Positions 37,990 to 46,319 of a stretch of 64,000 bases of DNA are shown in pieces. The notes under the pieces are model-generated. The model did not search any database. It was not told the DNA's origin and worked only from the letters and a program-made list of their open reading frames with translations. Origin of the DNA: Noviherbaspirillum pedocola (lineage in GTDB: Bacteria; Pseudomonadota; Gammaproteobacteria; Burkholderiales; Burkholderiaceae_D); NCBI RefSeq assembly GCF_016632335.1, contig NZ_JAEPBG010000001.1, positions 248,001 through 312,000 of the forward strand, in the 5' to 3' direction. Numbering within the stretch: position 1 is the first letter of the stretch; the number at the start of each line of letters is the position of its first letter. The position numbers and the translations under genes were made by a program.

Positions 37990-38150
37990 TACGGATTCGC
38001 AGAAACCGTGCGCACCTATGGAGTCAAGATCGTCATTGAAGATTTGATGCTGGACGCGGACGAGGGTATTGAACCGAAATGGACGAGGGCGTGTGCCTAG
38101 GCATCCAGCGTGTGGTGGATGCGTTCGGCGATGAACTATTGGCTATAAAT
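37990..38150 (+). pseudogene. Remnant of the SycN-like chaperone gene
   Basis: DNA aligns with the first half of the gene at 42478-42858 (AETVRTYG..., LMLDADEGIE..., then GDELL). Frame breaks and a stop interrupt the reading. It directly follows the sctW remnant in the same order as the intact pair. Confidence 0.8.
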
Positions 38151-38281
38151 GGCGTAGACGATTCTGCGATGGAACTGCTGTGCTTTTGCAAAAACCCGCT
38201 GCACCCCGGCGTTCATGTTGAGCGACAAGACGCATCGACTCCGCTCAACGGTTGCTGAATGTGAATTCGGTTCTCAGTGCA

Positions 38282-40339
38282 TCACGCCATATTGCGAAAG
38301 AATGCTGACACCGTGTCCATGATTGTCTTGACGATACTGGCCATCATGGTGGCAAGGTTGTTACTCTGGCCAAGTATGTTCTGCAACCTCAACGCCAGGG
38401 TGGTCATGTTGGCGGTCTTTGAATTTTGCAAGTCAATCAGCTGACCCTTGATCAGACTGATCTGCGCATCGCTTGGATTGCAGATCAGTCTCTCCAGCGG
38501 ATAGGAGATTTGCTTCTTATCGTGATCCGTGGTGATGCGGTAGTAGATGCCATTATCAAGGCCAACCACGTCGCCGGGATTGTATTTCGCTGGATCGAAG
38601 TCTTTCTCCTTCACACCCGAGACCTTCACTTCGACACAGGATCGTGCCTCCTGCACCTTTCCCTGCTCATCGATGTACCAGGCCTTCTTACGATCCGCGG
38701 TTTCGATGACATCCCCGGGCGCATAGTCCTTGCCATTCGGCTCACTTCTCGGCCCATTGAATACCTTGGGTGGCATTTTCGCGAATATCGTGTTGTCGTT
38801 CTTGTCCTTGTACTGAATGGTGTCCGCTTCCTTGTCGGTGGGCACGTACCCAGCCTCTTCCAGCAATGCCGTCACCTGCACGCCATGCAAGTTGGCTGAC
38901 CGTTCCGGTGACATGAAGCGCAGCAGCGGTGCGCCATCAGCCGGCATGGTTTTCTGGTCCGAGGTGACCCAGTAGAGCTTGCCGTCGTCGAGCTTGATCA
39001 GGGTGCCGGGATCGATGGATGAGAGATCCGGCGGATTGCCGCTGACGGCCTTTGCGATGGCGGACGGGTCTTCGACCTTGATAACGCCAGTGCCGGTTAC
39101 ACGGTAGTAGCTGACCTTGTTCTGCTCGTCGGTGTACTGCAGCAGCGTGCCTGGTGGGTAGGATGTGAGGTTGAGATTCTGCGGATTCGCGCTGACCACG
39201 ACTGGCGGCATCTTTGCATAGCCAATTTGCCCGCCGCCAAAGGAATACATAGCCATGTCATAGTCGCCAGCCGTAAAGCTGAGACCGTTTTGGACCAGAT
39301 CGGTCGTGGCAGCGATTGCGTCTCTTAAACGCTTGTCGGCTTGCGGTTTAAGGTCGCTCGGCAGACCCATTAAAACACCTTCGGGAGGACCATCCAGCTT
39401 TTGTCCTTTTCCTCCATTCACCAAGTAATACTGATCGTCGACTTGCACGATGGTACGGTCCGCCACGCCGCTGAAATTCGTCGTGTCACGAGTCAATATC
39501 TGGTTCTCAGTGGTATATCCAGTATTCCCGTTAAAGGAATACTTATAAGCGTCATAGCCGCTGATCGGCAGCCCCGCAGCTTTCAATCTCTGGGTTTCGG
39601 CAAAGAACCTGTCGCCGAATAGCTGCAAGCTCAATTGCTGAGAATTCTGTATGAATTCTGACTTAAACTCAGAGAAATAACCGGGGCTCTTACTGTTGCC
39701 CCCGGCTTCCAGATGGTAAAGATGTCCATCAATTCGTACCCAATCCGTATCAGGAAAATCGTGCTTCGTTTTAATGGCATACCATGCCTTTTGAGCCGCA
39801 TTCCAGCCCGAAAATTGGCCGTAAGCCCCGGGGTTAAAGTCGAGTACCTTGCTACCAAACTCAGATTTTGTTACGGAAGCCAATTGGCCAGAATAGGCCA
39901 CGTAATAGTAAGCATCCTTCGATGCTGCATCCAGCTTCTTTCCCTGCTTCGCCAGTTCCTGCTCGATCTGCTTGGTCATGTCGACTTGCTTCTGAATATC
40001 CGTCGGCCAGCCAGTGATCTTTTCCGGCCCTTCCCACATCAACGTCTGCGCATTAATCGGCTGCCCTAGCTCGTCATAAACCTTCTTCGTCCATGCAATA
40101 CTTTTCTCAATCCTGTCCAGATCGTTGTATGCCCCATTCAGAGCTGAAGAAAGACTATCTATGCGGCTGAGCAAGGGATCGGTGAATGGTTCGAAGATGG
40201 TGACCATTCCCACGGAGTCGTCCTTGTTTTCCGAAGCCGTATCGGTCACAGAAACGACCGGCGCGCCTTCGTATATCGCTCCCGCGCCGGCGGGTGGGTT
40301 TGATGTGCGCGCCGAACCGAATGTATCGCTGACCGACAT
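38282..40339 (-). CDS. Giant putative needle-tip protein, copy 2
   Basis: 685 aa, paralogue of the 692-aa protein at 35.2 kb. The first about 110 residues are clearly related (shared FEPFTDPL, LNGAYNDLD, TLMWEGP). Residues about 110-260 diverge strongly and contain length changes. From about residue 330 to near the end the two are almost the same, including the repeat units and the C-terminal helix, which ends MASIVKTIMDTVSAFFRNMA. This end resembles the needle subunit's own C-terminus (ISAVTKDVSDTMKG), as expected for something that caps the needle. Preceded by its own 118-aa partner. Confidence 0.5.
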   Translation of the reverse strand: MSVSDTFGSARTSNPPAGAGAIYEGAPVVSVTDTASENKDDSVGMVTIFEPFTDPLLSRIDSLSSALNGAYNDLDRIEKSIAWTKKVYDELGQPINAQTLMWEGPEKITGWPTDIQKQVDMTKQIEQELAKQGKKLDAASKDAYYYVAYSGQLASVTKSEFGSKVLDFNPGAYGQFSGWNAAQKAWYAIKTKHDFPDTDWVRIDGHLYHLEAGGNSKSPGYFSEFKSEFIQNSQQLSLQLFGDRFFAETQRLKAAGLPISGYDAYKYSFNGNTGYTTENQILTRDTTNFSGVADRTIVQVDDQYYLVNGGKGQKLDGPPEGVLMGLPSDLKPQADKRLRDAIAATTDLVQNGLSFTAGDYDMAMYSFGGGQIGYAKMPPVVVSANPQNLNLTSYPPGTLLQYTDEQNKVSYYRVTGTGVIKVEDPSAIAKAVSGNPPDLSSIDPGTLIKLDDGKLYWVTSDQKTMPADGAPLLRFMSPERSANLHGVQVTALLEEAGYVPTDKEADTIQYKDKNDNTIFAKMPPKVFNGPRSEPNGKDYAPGDVIETADRKKAWYIDEQGKVQEARSCVEVKVSGVKEKDFDPAKYNPGDVVGLDNGIYYRITTDHDKKQISYPLERLICNPSDAQISLIKGQLIDLQNSKTANMTTLALRLQNILGQSNNLATMMASIVKTIMDTVSAFFRNMA

Positions 40340-40368
40340 ATTGCATTCTCCCTGATAAAGCCTTGGAT

Positions 40369-40725
40369 TCAGATCAGATCGCGGAAGCGCCCTGCGCTTT
40401 TCGCCGCACCCTGCTGTGGTATCTCGGTGGCCGCTGTGCCTGCGGCAATATCCTCGCTTCGCAGCATGGCGGCCAGTTCAAGCACTGCATCGAGAATCTT
40501 TTGTTCGGGGCCTGGGCTGGCGGCCTGTTTCAGTTGCTCCAGCATCGCCGCATCGTTTGCACCGCTCTGAGATGCAATGCGCTGCACTTTCTCCATCAAT
40601 CCGCCGATCGCCTCCAGCGAGCGGATCGCTTCTTCGAGAAATTGCGCTGCTTGCGGCGAGTCGCCGAAGTTCGGGTTCTGGGGGGAAGAGAAAGAATCGC
40701 CCTGCGCTTCATGACCTTGCTTCAT
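40369..40725 (-). CDS. Small helical protein with GRFRDLI tail (LcrG-like?), copy 2
   Basis: 118 aa, differing from the copy at 37.3 kb at only a few positions (for example MKQGHEAQ versus MKQSDEAQ, AATEIPQQGAAK versus AVTEIPQQGAGK). It precedes the second giant gene by 29 bases and is divergent from sctW across 170 bp. The near identity of this gene beside a diverged neighbour points to recent duplication or gene conversion. Confidence 0.5.
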   Translation of the reverse strand: MKQGHEAQGDSFSSPQNPNFGDSPQAAQFLEEAIRSLEAIGGLMEKVQRIASQSGANDAAMLEQLKQAASPGPEQKILDAVLELAAMLRSEDIAAGTAATEIPQQGAAKSAGRFRDLI

Positions 40726-40895
40726 GCTGACCTCGTTCCGACAGATTCGCTAGCTGGACACTATGTGAATTATTAAACTCCACCGTTTGTGACATTTAAT
40801 AAATTCAGGTTCCAAGGCTGCAAAAATTACGCTCGGAACAAAGCACCCGATGAAGTCACAGAAGTGGCCTACACCTCACACCGACGGACTACGAC

Positions 40896-42467
40896 ATGGC
40901 CGGCATCATCAACAGACCTTCCACCGCAGGATTCGATTACAGCCTCGACAACACCTCTGCCTCACACCAAGTCGCTTCCCAGCAAAATCAGAGCAAGATC
41001 AACGGCCGGCGTGTGATCGCCGCCCGGCAAATCCGGCTGCAGGCGATCCATGCACAGATCGCTTCCGCTGAAGTCACGGCGAAATCCATCGCACAGCGTG
41101 AGTTGCAGCTCGAAGCCGCGGCCCAGCCCATGGTGCCGGAAAAGGTCGCCAAATCACTGCGGGCGGCGGGCAGCGCGGCCGTGGCGGGAATGGCGCTAGA
41201 CATCCTGCGCAACCGCAAGCTGCCTGGCCCGCCACTCTCCCGGCAGGAAGCGCTGCAGCAACACCTGGCGTTGCAGCTCGCCGCCGCGATGCTGGGCGAC
41301 AATCCCGATGAAATCGAATGGCTGGTCGCCGCATCGCTCGTCAAGGGCAAGATGCCGACCAGCCGCAGGGAATTGACCAAGCGGCTCGAAGACGCTGCCG
41401 AGGATCCGGAAGCCTTCAGCGCACTGTTCTCGGAGGTGCTCGAAAGCGGCGAAGATCCGGAGAACGTGCGCAAGCTGATGCAGGCCGCCAAGCGCAAGCC
41501 GCGACAAATGGCGGCGGTGCTGCGCGAGGCGCTCGGCCTGAATCGCCTGCCGGAATTCGCGCGCCGCAATGCCGACCCGGAAAAGCTGGCACGCGACATC
41601 ATCGAAGCCGGCGACAATCCCGAGCTGGTCATCGCTCTGGTCAGCGGCCTGGAGGGCGCCGGCGGCAATCCGCGGCAGCTCGCCGCCGAGCTGACGGCGC
41701 TGCGCGGCGATGCGCGCAAGCTCAGCGAACGCCTCCGTCGCCTCGTGGGCGGAGCCGGCAGCGTCAATGAAGAGCGCGAGAGCCTACTCGAGAACGTGAA
41801 TAGCGCATTGCACGAGCTCGAACTGCAGGAAGGCGACACGATTCGCCGCAGTTATCAGGCCGCTGAAACCGCATCGGAAAGCGAGGAGCCGGCCCGCTTT
41901 CTCGAAGCCTTCCATGACGTGGCTGCGGAGCAGGCTGGCTTTTCCAATGTGTTACGCGCGCTGCTGCGGCACTATCCGGCCGACAAACTCGGCGCTGAGC
42001 TGTCCAACATGAAGAAAGCGCTCGGCGACGAACTTGCGATGGCCAATTCCCTGCGCGATAGCGACAGGCTGCGCGTCATCCTGCAGGACATCTCGCACAT
42101 GCATCTGTCCACTTCGCTATTGATGATGGTGGAGCAGTTTCGGGAAAACTGCGCCGGCGCCGCGCTTGCCGGCGGCTATGCGGCCAAACCCATCGACAGC
42201 GGCATGCTGATGCGCGAACTCATCGATGTCGTCGACACGCCCATGGTGCAGACCAGGCATTTCGAGGGCCTGTTGAAGACTTTGGGCATCAGCGGCAATC
42301 AGGAAACCATCGTCGCCCTACAGGGAATGATGGCGATCCTGCGCGAAATGCCGGATCGCATCTTCCGCGATGCGAACACCTTGCCGACGCTGCTGAAAAC
42401 CGCACAGCAGGTACTCGACGCCGCCATCCTGCGCGAAGAAGAGCAGCAGGCCGCGCCTGTCGCCTGA
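40896..42467 (+). CDS. sctW: T3SS gatekeeper SctW (YopN-TyeA fusion type) with helical-repeat extension
   Basis: 523 aa. About 295-420 match the YopN/HrpJ domain (VNSALHELELQEGDTIRRSY, FLEAFHDVAAEQAGFSNVLRALLRHY, ISHMHLSTSLLMMVEQF), and about 435-512 match TyeA (LMRELIDVVDTPMVQTRHFEGLLKTLGI). SctW holds back effectors until contact and ranks translocators first. It is longer than YopN+TyeA: about 130-285 hold roughly six helical units starting N/D-P (136, 170, 187, 227, 241, 258). The downstream gene encodes the SycN-like chaperone. Confidence 0.88.
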   Translation: MAGIINRPSTAGFDYSLDNTSASHQVASQQNQSKINGRRVIAARQIRLQAIHAQIASAEVTAKSIAQRELQLEAAAQPMVPEKVAKSLRAAGSAAVAGMALDILRNRKLPGPPLSRQEALQQHLALQLAAAMLGDNPDEIEWLVAASLVKGKMPTSRRELTKRLEDAAEDPEAFSALFSEVLESGEDPENVRKLMQAAKRKPRQMAAVLREALGLNRLPEFARRNADPEKLARDIIEAGDNPELVIALVSGLEGAGGNPRQLAAELTALRGDARKLSERLRRLVGGAGSVNEERESLLENVNSALHELELQEGDTIRRSYQAAETASESEEPARFLEAFHDVAAEQAGFSNVLRALLRHYPADKLGAELSNMKKALGDELAMANSLRDSDRLRVILQDISHMHLSTSLLMMVEQFRENCAGAALAGGYAAKPIDSGMLMRELIDVVDTPMVQTRHFEGLLKTLGISGNQETIVALQGMMAILREMPDRIFRDANTLPTLLKTAQQVLDAAILREEEQQAAPVA

Positions 42468-42477
42468 GGCCATCATC

Positions 42478-42858
42478 ATGCACGACTGGATCGCTGAAAC
42501 CGTGCGCGCCTACGGTCTCAACATCGGCATTGAAAACCTGATGCTGGACGCGGACGGGGGTATCGAACTGGAAATGGACGGTGGCGAATGCCTTGGCATC
42601 CAGCGCCTGAGCAATGCGCCCGGCGATGAACTGCTGGTGTATTGGGGAAGACGGCTGAATTTCGATCCGGGCCCGCAGATCGAGCGCGCGCTAAGGATGA
42701 TGAATGGCAGACAGGGACTTGCATGGCCCGCGCAGGCAGCAATCCGTGACGATATGCTGATCATGACCATGCGCCTGCCGGCCTCTTCCTTTGAATTGCC
42801 AGCGCTGGAAGGAGTGATCAACCAGCTTGAAGGCATGCAGGCGGAAGCGGCCGGCTGA
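42478..42858 (+). CDS. SycN-like gatekeeper chaperone
   Basis: 126 aa resembling SycN end to end: start HDWIAETVRAYGLNIGIENL (SycN: SWIEPIISHFCQDLGV), a central IQRL...LLVYWGRRL strand region, and an end FELPALEGVINQLEGMQ (SycN: LTLPLLHQAFEQLLRLQ). In Yersinia SycN with YscB binds YopN's N-terminus. It lies 10 bases after sctW. It is the last island gene, with 174 bp without a gene before livF. Confidence 0.8.
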   Translation: MHDWIAETVRAYGLNIGIENLMLDADGGIELEMDGGECLGIQRLSNAPGDELLVYWGRRLNFDPGPQIERALRMMNGRQGLAWPAQAAIRDDMLIMTMRLPASSFELPALEGVINQLEGMQAEAAG

Positions 42859-43032
42859 GCCACTTGCGGCAAGCGGCCGTGTACAAAGATGTGAGTCTGC
42901 ACGAGCTCTTCAACAGCCTGTCAAGGCGTGCTCCGTCTGCGCGTTCCGGTTATACGAGCAAATACGCGGGAGCGGCAGTCCTTACGCATCGATGGATAAA
43001 CAAGCCCGACCCCGCTTCCGGCCGCCGATCCG

Positions 43033-43734
43033 TCAAGCCACCGCCACCAACCGATCCAGCCTTTCCCCGTCCGCCATCAGGCTCTCGCTATCGCCCTGAT
43101 GCACGATGCGCCCGCGATCAAGCACGATCGCATGTTTCGTCAACGACAGCGCCAGCCGCGCATGCTGCTCGACCACAATCACCGCCAGGCCCTCGTCGGC
43201 GATCAGCTTGCGCATCACGCGCATCAGTTCCTGCACGATGATCGGCGCCAGGCCTTCCATCGGTTCGTCCAGCAGCAGCAGATGCGGATTGGTCATCAGC
43301 GCCCGCGCGATCGCCAGCATTTGCTGCTCGCCGCCCGAGAGCTGGTTGCCCATGTTCGCGCGCCGCTCCTGCAAGCGCGGAAAGATGTCATAGATGCGCT
43401 TCAGATTCCACGGCCCCGGACGCGCGACCACGGTCAGATGCTCCTCCACCGTCAGCGAAGGAAACATGTGCCGCTCCTGCGGCACCCAGCCCAGCCCGGC
43501 CTGGGCGCGGCGATGCGTGGACAAGCCGTTGATGCGGCCGCCGCGCCAGCGGATGTCGCCGCGATGCATGCGCGTCAATCCCATCAGCGTAGTCAACAGC
43601 GTGGTCTTGCCGACACCGTTGCGGCCCAATAGCGCCAGGCTGTCGCCCTCGGCCATGGCCAGGCTGATCTCTTCCAGCACCACCGATTCGCCATATCCGG
43701 CAGTGACCTTCTCCAGCGCCAGCAGCTCAGCCAT
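43033..43734 (-). CDS. livF: LivF-type ABC transporter ATPase
   Basis: 233 aa. Walker A GRNGVGKTTL, signature LSGGEQQMLAIARAL, Walker B LLLLDEPMEGL. Second ATPase of a branched-chain amino acid-type importer. Last gene of the pca/liv series. The context with pca genes and a pobA-linked binding protein suggests an aromatic-acid importer, so the symbol denotes family only. Confidence 0.93.
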   Translation of the reverse strand: MAELLALEKVTAGYGESVVLEEISLAMAEGDSLALLGRNGVGKTTLLTTLMGLTRMHRGDIRWRGGRINGLSTHRRAQAGLGWVPQERHMFPSLTVEEHLTVVARPGPWNLKRIYDIFPRLQERRANMGNQLSGGEQQMLAIARALMTNPHLLLLDEPMEGLAPIIVQELMRVMRKLIADEGLAVIVVEQHARLALSLTKHAIVLDRGRIVHQGDSESLMADGERLDRLVAVA

Positions 43735-44482
43735 GCTCGGCCTCCCCCAGATAGACTTCCTTTACCCGCGGATCGGCGGCGATCTCGGCCGGCGTGCCTT
43801 CACACAGCACGCGCCCGCCCACCAGCACAGTAATGCGCTCGGCAAATTTGAACACCAGCCCCATGTCATGCTCGATGAACAGGATGGTCACGTCACGCGG
43901 CAAGCCGGCGATGACTTCGAACAATTCCGCGCTCTCAGCCGAAGGAATGCCGGCCGCCGGCTCGTCCAGCAGCAGCACCTTCGGCCGCGTGGCCAGCGCC
44001 AGCGCGATTTCCACCAGTCGCTGCCGGCCATAGGCGAGATTGCGGGTTTCGCTGTCGGCGTCGCGGTCCAGCTTCAGCGAAGCCAGCAGCGCCATCGCTT
44101 CATCCGCTTCGCGCCGCTGCTGCGCGACGGTGCGAAACCAGGTGCTGCTCTTGCCTTCGCGCTCGCACAGCGCCAGCATCACCGACTCCAGCACCGTCAA
44201 GCCCGGAAACAGCGTGTTGATCTGGAAGGTGCGGGTCATGCCGCGCTTGACGCGCAGATGCTGCGGCAAGCCGGTGATGTCTTCATCGCCGAGGAAAACC
44301 TGGCCCGCGGTCGGCGCGAAGACGCCGGTCAACAGATTGATGAACGTGGTCTTGCCCGCGCCGTTCGGCCCGATCAGCGCGTGGCGCGAACCGGAAGCGA
44401 AGTTCAGCGTGACATCGCTGTTGGCCTTGAAGGCGCCCCAGCTCTTGGACAAACCCTGCGTGCGCAATGCGATGCCGCTCAT
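43727..44482 (-). CDS. livG: LivG-type ABC transporter ATPase
   Basis: 251 aa from ATG 44482. Walker A GPNGAGKTTF, FPGLTVLESVMLAL, LAYGRQRLVEIALAL in the signature position and Walker B KVLLLDEPAAG. The C-terminal IEHDMGLVFKFAERITVLVGG is typical of LivG. The frame extends upstream to 44587 inside livM, but family similarity begins at MSGIALRTQGLSKSWG. Overlaps livM by four bases. Confidence 0.93.
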   Translation of the reverse strand: MSGIALRTQGLSKSWGAFKANSDVTLNFASGSRHALIGPNGAGKTTFINLLTGVFAPTAGQVFLGDEDITGLPQHLRVKRGMTRTFQINTLFPGLTVLESVMLALCEREGKSSTWFRTVAQQRREADEAMALLASLKLDRDADSETRNLAYGRQRLVEIALALATRPKVLLLDEPAAGIPSAESAELFEVIAGLPRDVTILFIEHDMGLVFKFAERITVLVGGRVLCEGTPAEIAADPRVKEVYLGEAEHG

Positions 44483-45459
44483 TTCGCGTCTCCCCGTTTC
44501 GGCAGCAGCCGTTCCAACCCGCCGAGGATGCCGCCGCGCGCGAACAGCACAATCACTACCAGCAGCAAACCGATCCAGAATTGCCAATAGGTGGGATTCA
44601 GGCTGGCGACCTTGTCCTGCGCGACCATGAAGATCGCCGCGCCGATCAGCGCGCCGTAGAGCCGCCCCGCGCCGCCCAGCACCAGCATGATGACCAGCTC
44701 CGCCGAACGCGAGAACGACAGCGACTCCAGGCCAACAAATTGCGTCGTCTGCGCCAGCAGCGCGCCAGCCACGCCGGCCAGCGCCGCACCGACGGTGAAG
44801 GCCGCGGACAAGCGCTGCCGCACGTCAACGCCGATGGCCGGCATGCGACGCACGCCTTCCCGTATGCCGCGCAGCGACAGACCGAACGGTGAATCCACCA
44901 GGCGCCGCAAGCCGATGAACAGCAGGAACAGCACGACGAAGCTGTAGATGTAGGCGACCTTGCCGGCGAGGTCGAACTCGAACACGCCAAAGATCTTCCC
45001 GACCATCATGCCGGACAAGCCATCGACGCCGCCGGTGATCGGGGCGGCCTTGTTGGCGGCCTCGAACAGCATCAGGCCGATGCCCAGCGTGACCATCAGC
45101 CGGGTCAGGTCGCTGCCGCGCACCACGAGGAAGCTGCACAGGAAGCCGGCGATACCGGCAACCAGGGCAGCGGCGAACAGACCCGAGATCGGTTCGCCCC
45201 AGCCATGCACGGACAGCAGGCCGGCGGTGTAGGCGCCCAATCCGAAGAAGGCCGCGTGGCCAAGCGAGACGATGCCGGCATAGCCGAGCACCAGGTCCAG
45301 CGACAGCGCGAACAGGCCGGCGATCATGATCTGCGAGATCAGCACCAGGTAAGCCGGGAACAGGAAATAGGCAGCGACCGGGATCAGCCAGAACAGCATT
45401 TCCAGCGGCTTCCAGCGGCCGTTCGGCAGCCGGTGGCTGAGGGTTTTCGGCATGTTCAT
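44479..45459 (-). CDS. livM: LivM-type ABC transporter permease
   Basis: 326 aa, about nine hydrophobic helices, with the conserved LDLVLGYAGIVSLGHAAFFGLGAYTAGLL segment. The start at 45459 overlaps the livH stop. A longer in-frame opening to 46341 runs through livH in the wrong frame and is not real. Inner-membrane permease partner of LivH. Confidence 0.93.
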   Translation of the reverse strand: MNMPKTLSHRLPNGRWKPLEMLFWLIPVAAYFLFPAYLVLISQIMIAGLFALSLDLVLGYAGIVSLGHAAFFGLGAYTAGLLSVHGWGEPISGLFAAALVAGIAGFLCSFLVVRGSDLTRLMVTLGIGLMLFEAANKAAPITGGVDGLSGMMVGKIFGVFEFDLAGKVAYIYSFVVLFLLFIGLRRLVDSPFGLSLRGIREGVRRMPAIGVDVRQRLSAAFTVGAALAGVAGALLAQTTQFVGLESLSFSRSAELVIMLVLGGAGRLYGALIGAAIFMVAQDKVASLNPTYWQFWIGLLLVVIVLFARGGILGGLERLLPKRGDAK

Positions 45460-46319
45460 GAACGCCTCCCAAGCAGGCCGGCAGGAAACAGCAGCAACAG
45501 CACGACCATCAGCGCATAGATCACGAAGGCGCCGATCTCGGGCACATAGTATTTGCCGGCCACGTCGAAGACGCCCAGCACCAGGGCCGCGACCAGCGGT
45601 CCCTTGATGCTGCCGGCGCCGCCCACGGCGACCACGAGCAGGAAGTACACCATGTACTTGATCGGGAAATTCGGATCCAGGCCGAGCACATCGATGCCCA
45701 GCCCGCCGCCCAGCCCTGCAAGACCCGAGCCGAGCGCGAAGGTCAGCGAGAACACGCGGCTGACATTGATGCCCAGTCCGGCCGAGGCCTGCTGGTTGTC
45801 GACCGAAGCGCGGATCTGCGCGCCGAAGCGGGTGCGCTCGATCAATGCGCCGAGCGCCAGGGTGACCACGACCACCACCGCGATCAGGAACAGCCGGTAC
45901 ACGCCGAGATCGAGCGGTCCGACATGCACCTGGCCGCGCAGCCATTCCGGCAGGCTCACCGGCTGCTGCGACGGGCCGTACAGGAAGGTCGCGGCGGCCA
46001 CCGACATGAAGGTCAGGCCGATCGAGAACAGCACCTGGTCCAGAGGACTGGCGCGATACAGCCGCCGGTACAGCGTGCGTTCCAGCACGAAGCCGACGGC
46101 GGCGGAAGCGAGAAAGGCCAGCGGCAGCGCCAGCAGAAACGGCACGCCGAAACGCAAGCCCAGCGATACGCAGACAAAGCCGCCGAGCATCGCGAATGCC
46201 CCGTGCGCGAGGTTGATGAAGTTCATCAGGCCCATCGTCACCGACAGCCCGACGCTGATCAGAAACAGCAGACTGCCGTAAGCGACGCCGTCGAAGAGCA
46301 CGCCTATGAAATTCAGCAT
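45456..46319 (-). CDS. livH: LivH-type ABC transporter permease
   Basis: 287 aa, polytopic, with the LivH motif GLSVTMGLMNFINLAHGAFAMLGGF near the N-terminus and LGINVSRVFSLTFALGSGLAGLGGGL later. First transporter gene after pcaC, separated by a repeat-rich 293-bp spacer, so it may have its own promoter or be read through. Confidence 0.93.
   Translation of the reverse strand: MLNFIGVLFDGVAYGSLLFLISVGLSVTMGLMNFINLAHGAFAMLGGFVCVSLGLRFGVPFLLALPLAFLASAAVGFVLERTLYRRLYRASPLDQVLFSIGLTFMSVAAATFLYGPSQQPVSLPEWLRGQVHVGPLDLGVYRLFLIAVVVVVTLALGALIERTRFGAQIRASVDNQQASAGLGINVSRVFSLTFALGSGLAGLGGGLGIDVLGLDPNFPIKYMVYFLLVVAVGGAGSIKGPLVAALVLGVFDVAGKYYVPEIGAFVIYALMVVLLLLFPAGLLGRRS

Larger units (their letters stand above)
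35188..40752. repeat. Tandem duplication of the small + giant gene pair
   Basis: The block 35188-37680 is repeated at 38282-40752. The 118-aa genes and the 3' halves of the giant genes are almost identical in DNA, and similarity on the upstream side stops abruptly after TTCGCTAGC (about 37680 and 40752). The spacer 37.7-38.2 kb carries a decayed copy of the end of sctW and the start of the SycN-like gene, which still follow copy 2 intact at 42.2-42.6 kb. Confidence 0.9.

Noticed and set aside
35188-40339. Giant proteins as YD/RHS-type toxins because of the Tyr/Gly repeats
   Set aside because: The repeats are irregular, few and not YDxxGR units. No toxin C-terminal domain or immunity gene follows; the C-terminus is a helix like those of tip proteins.
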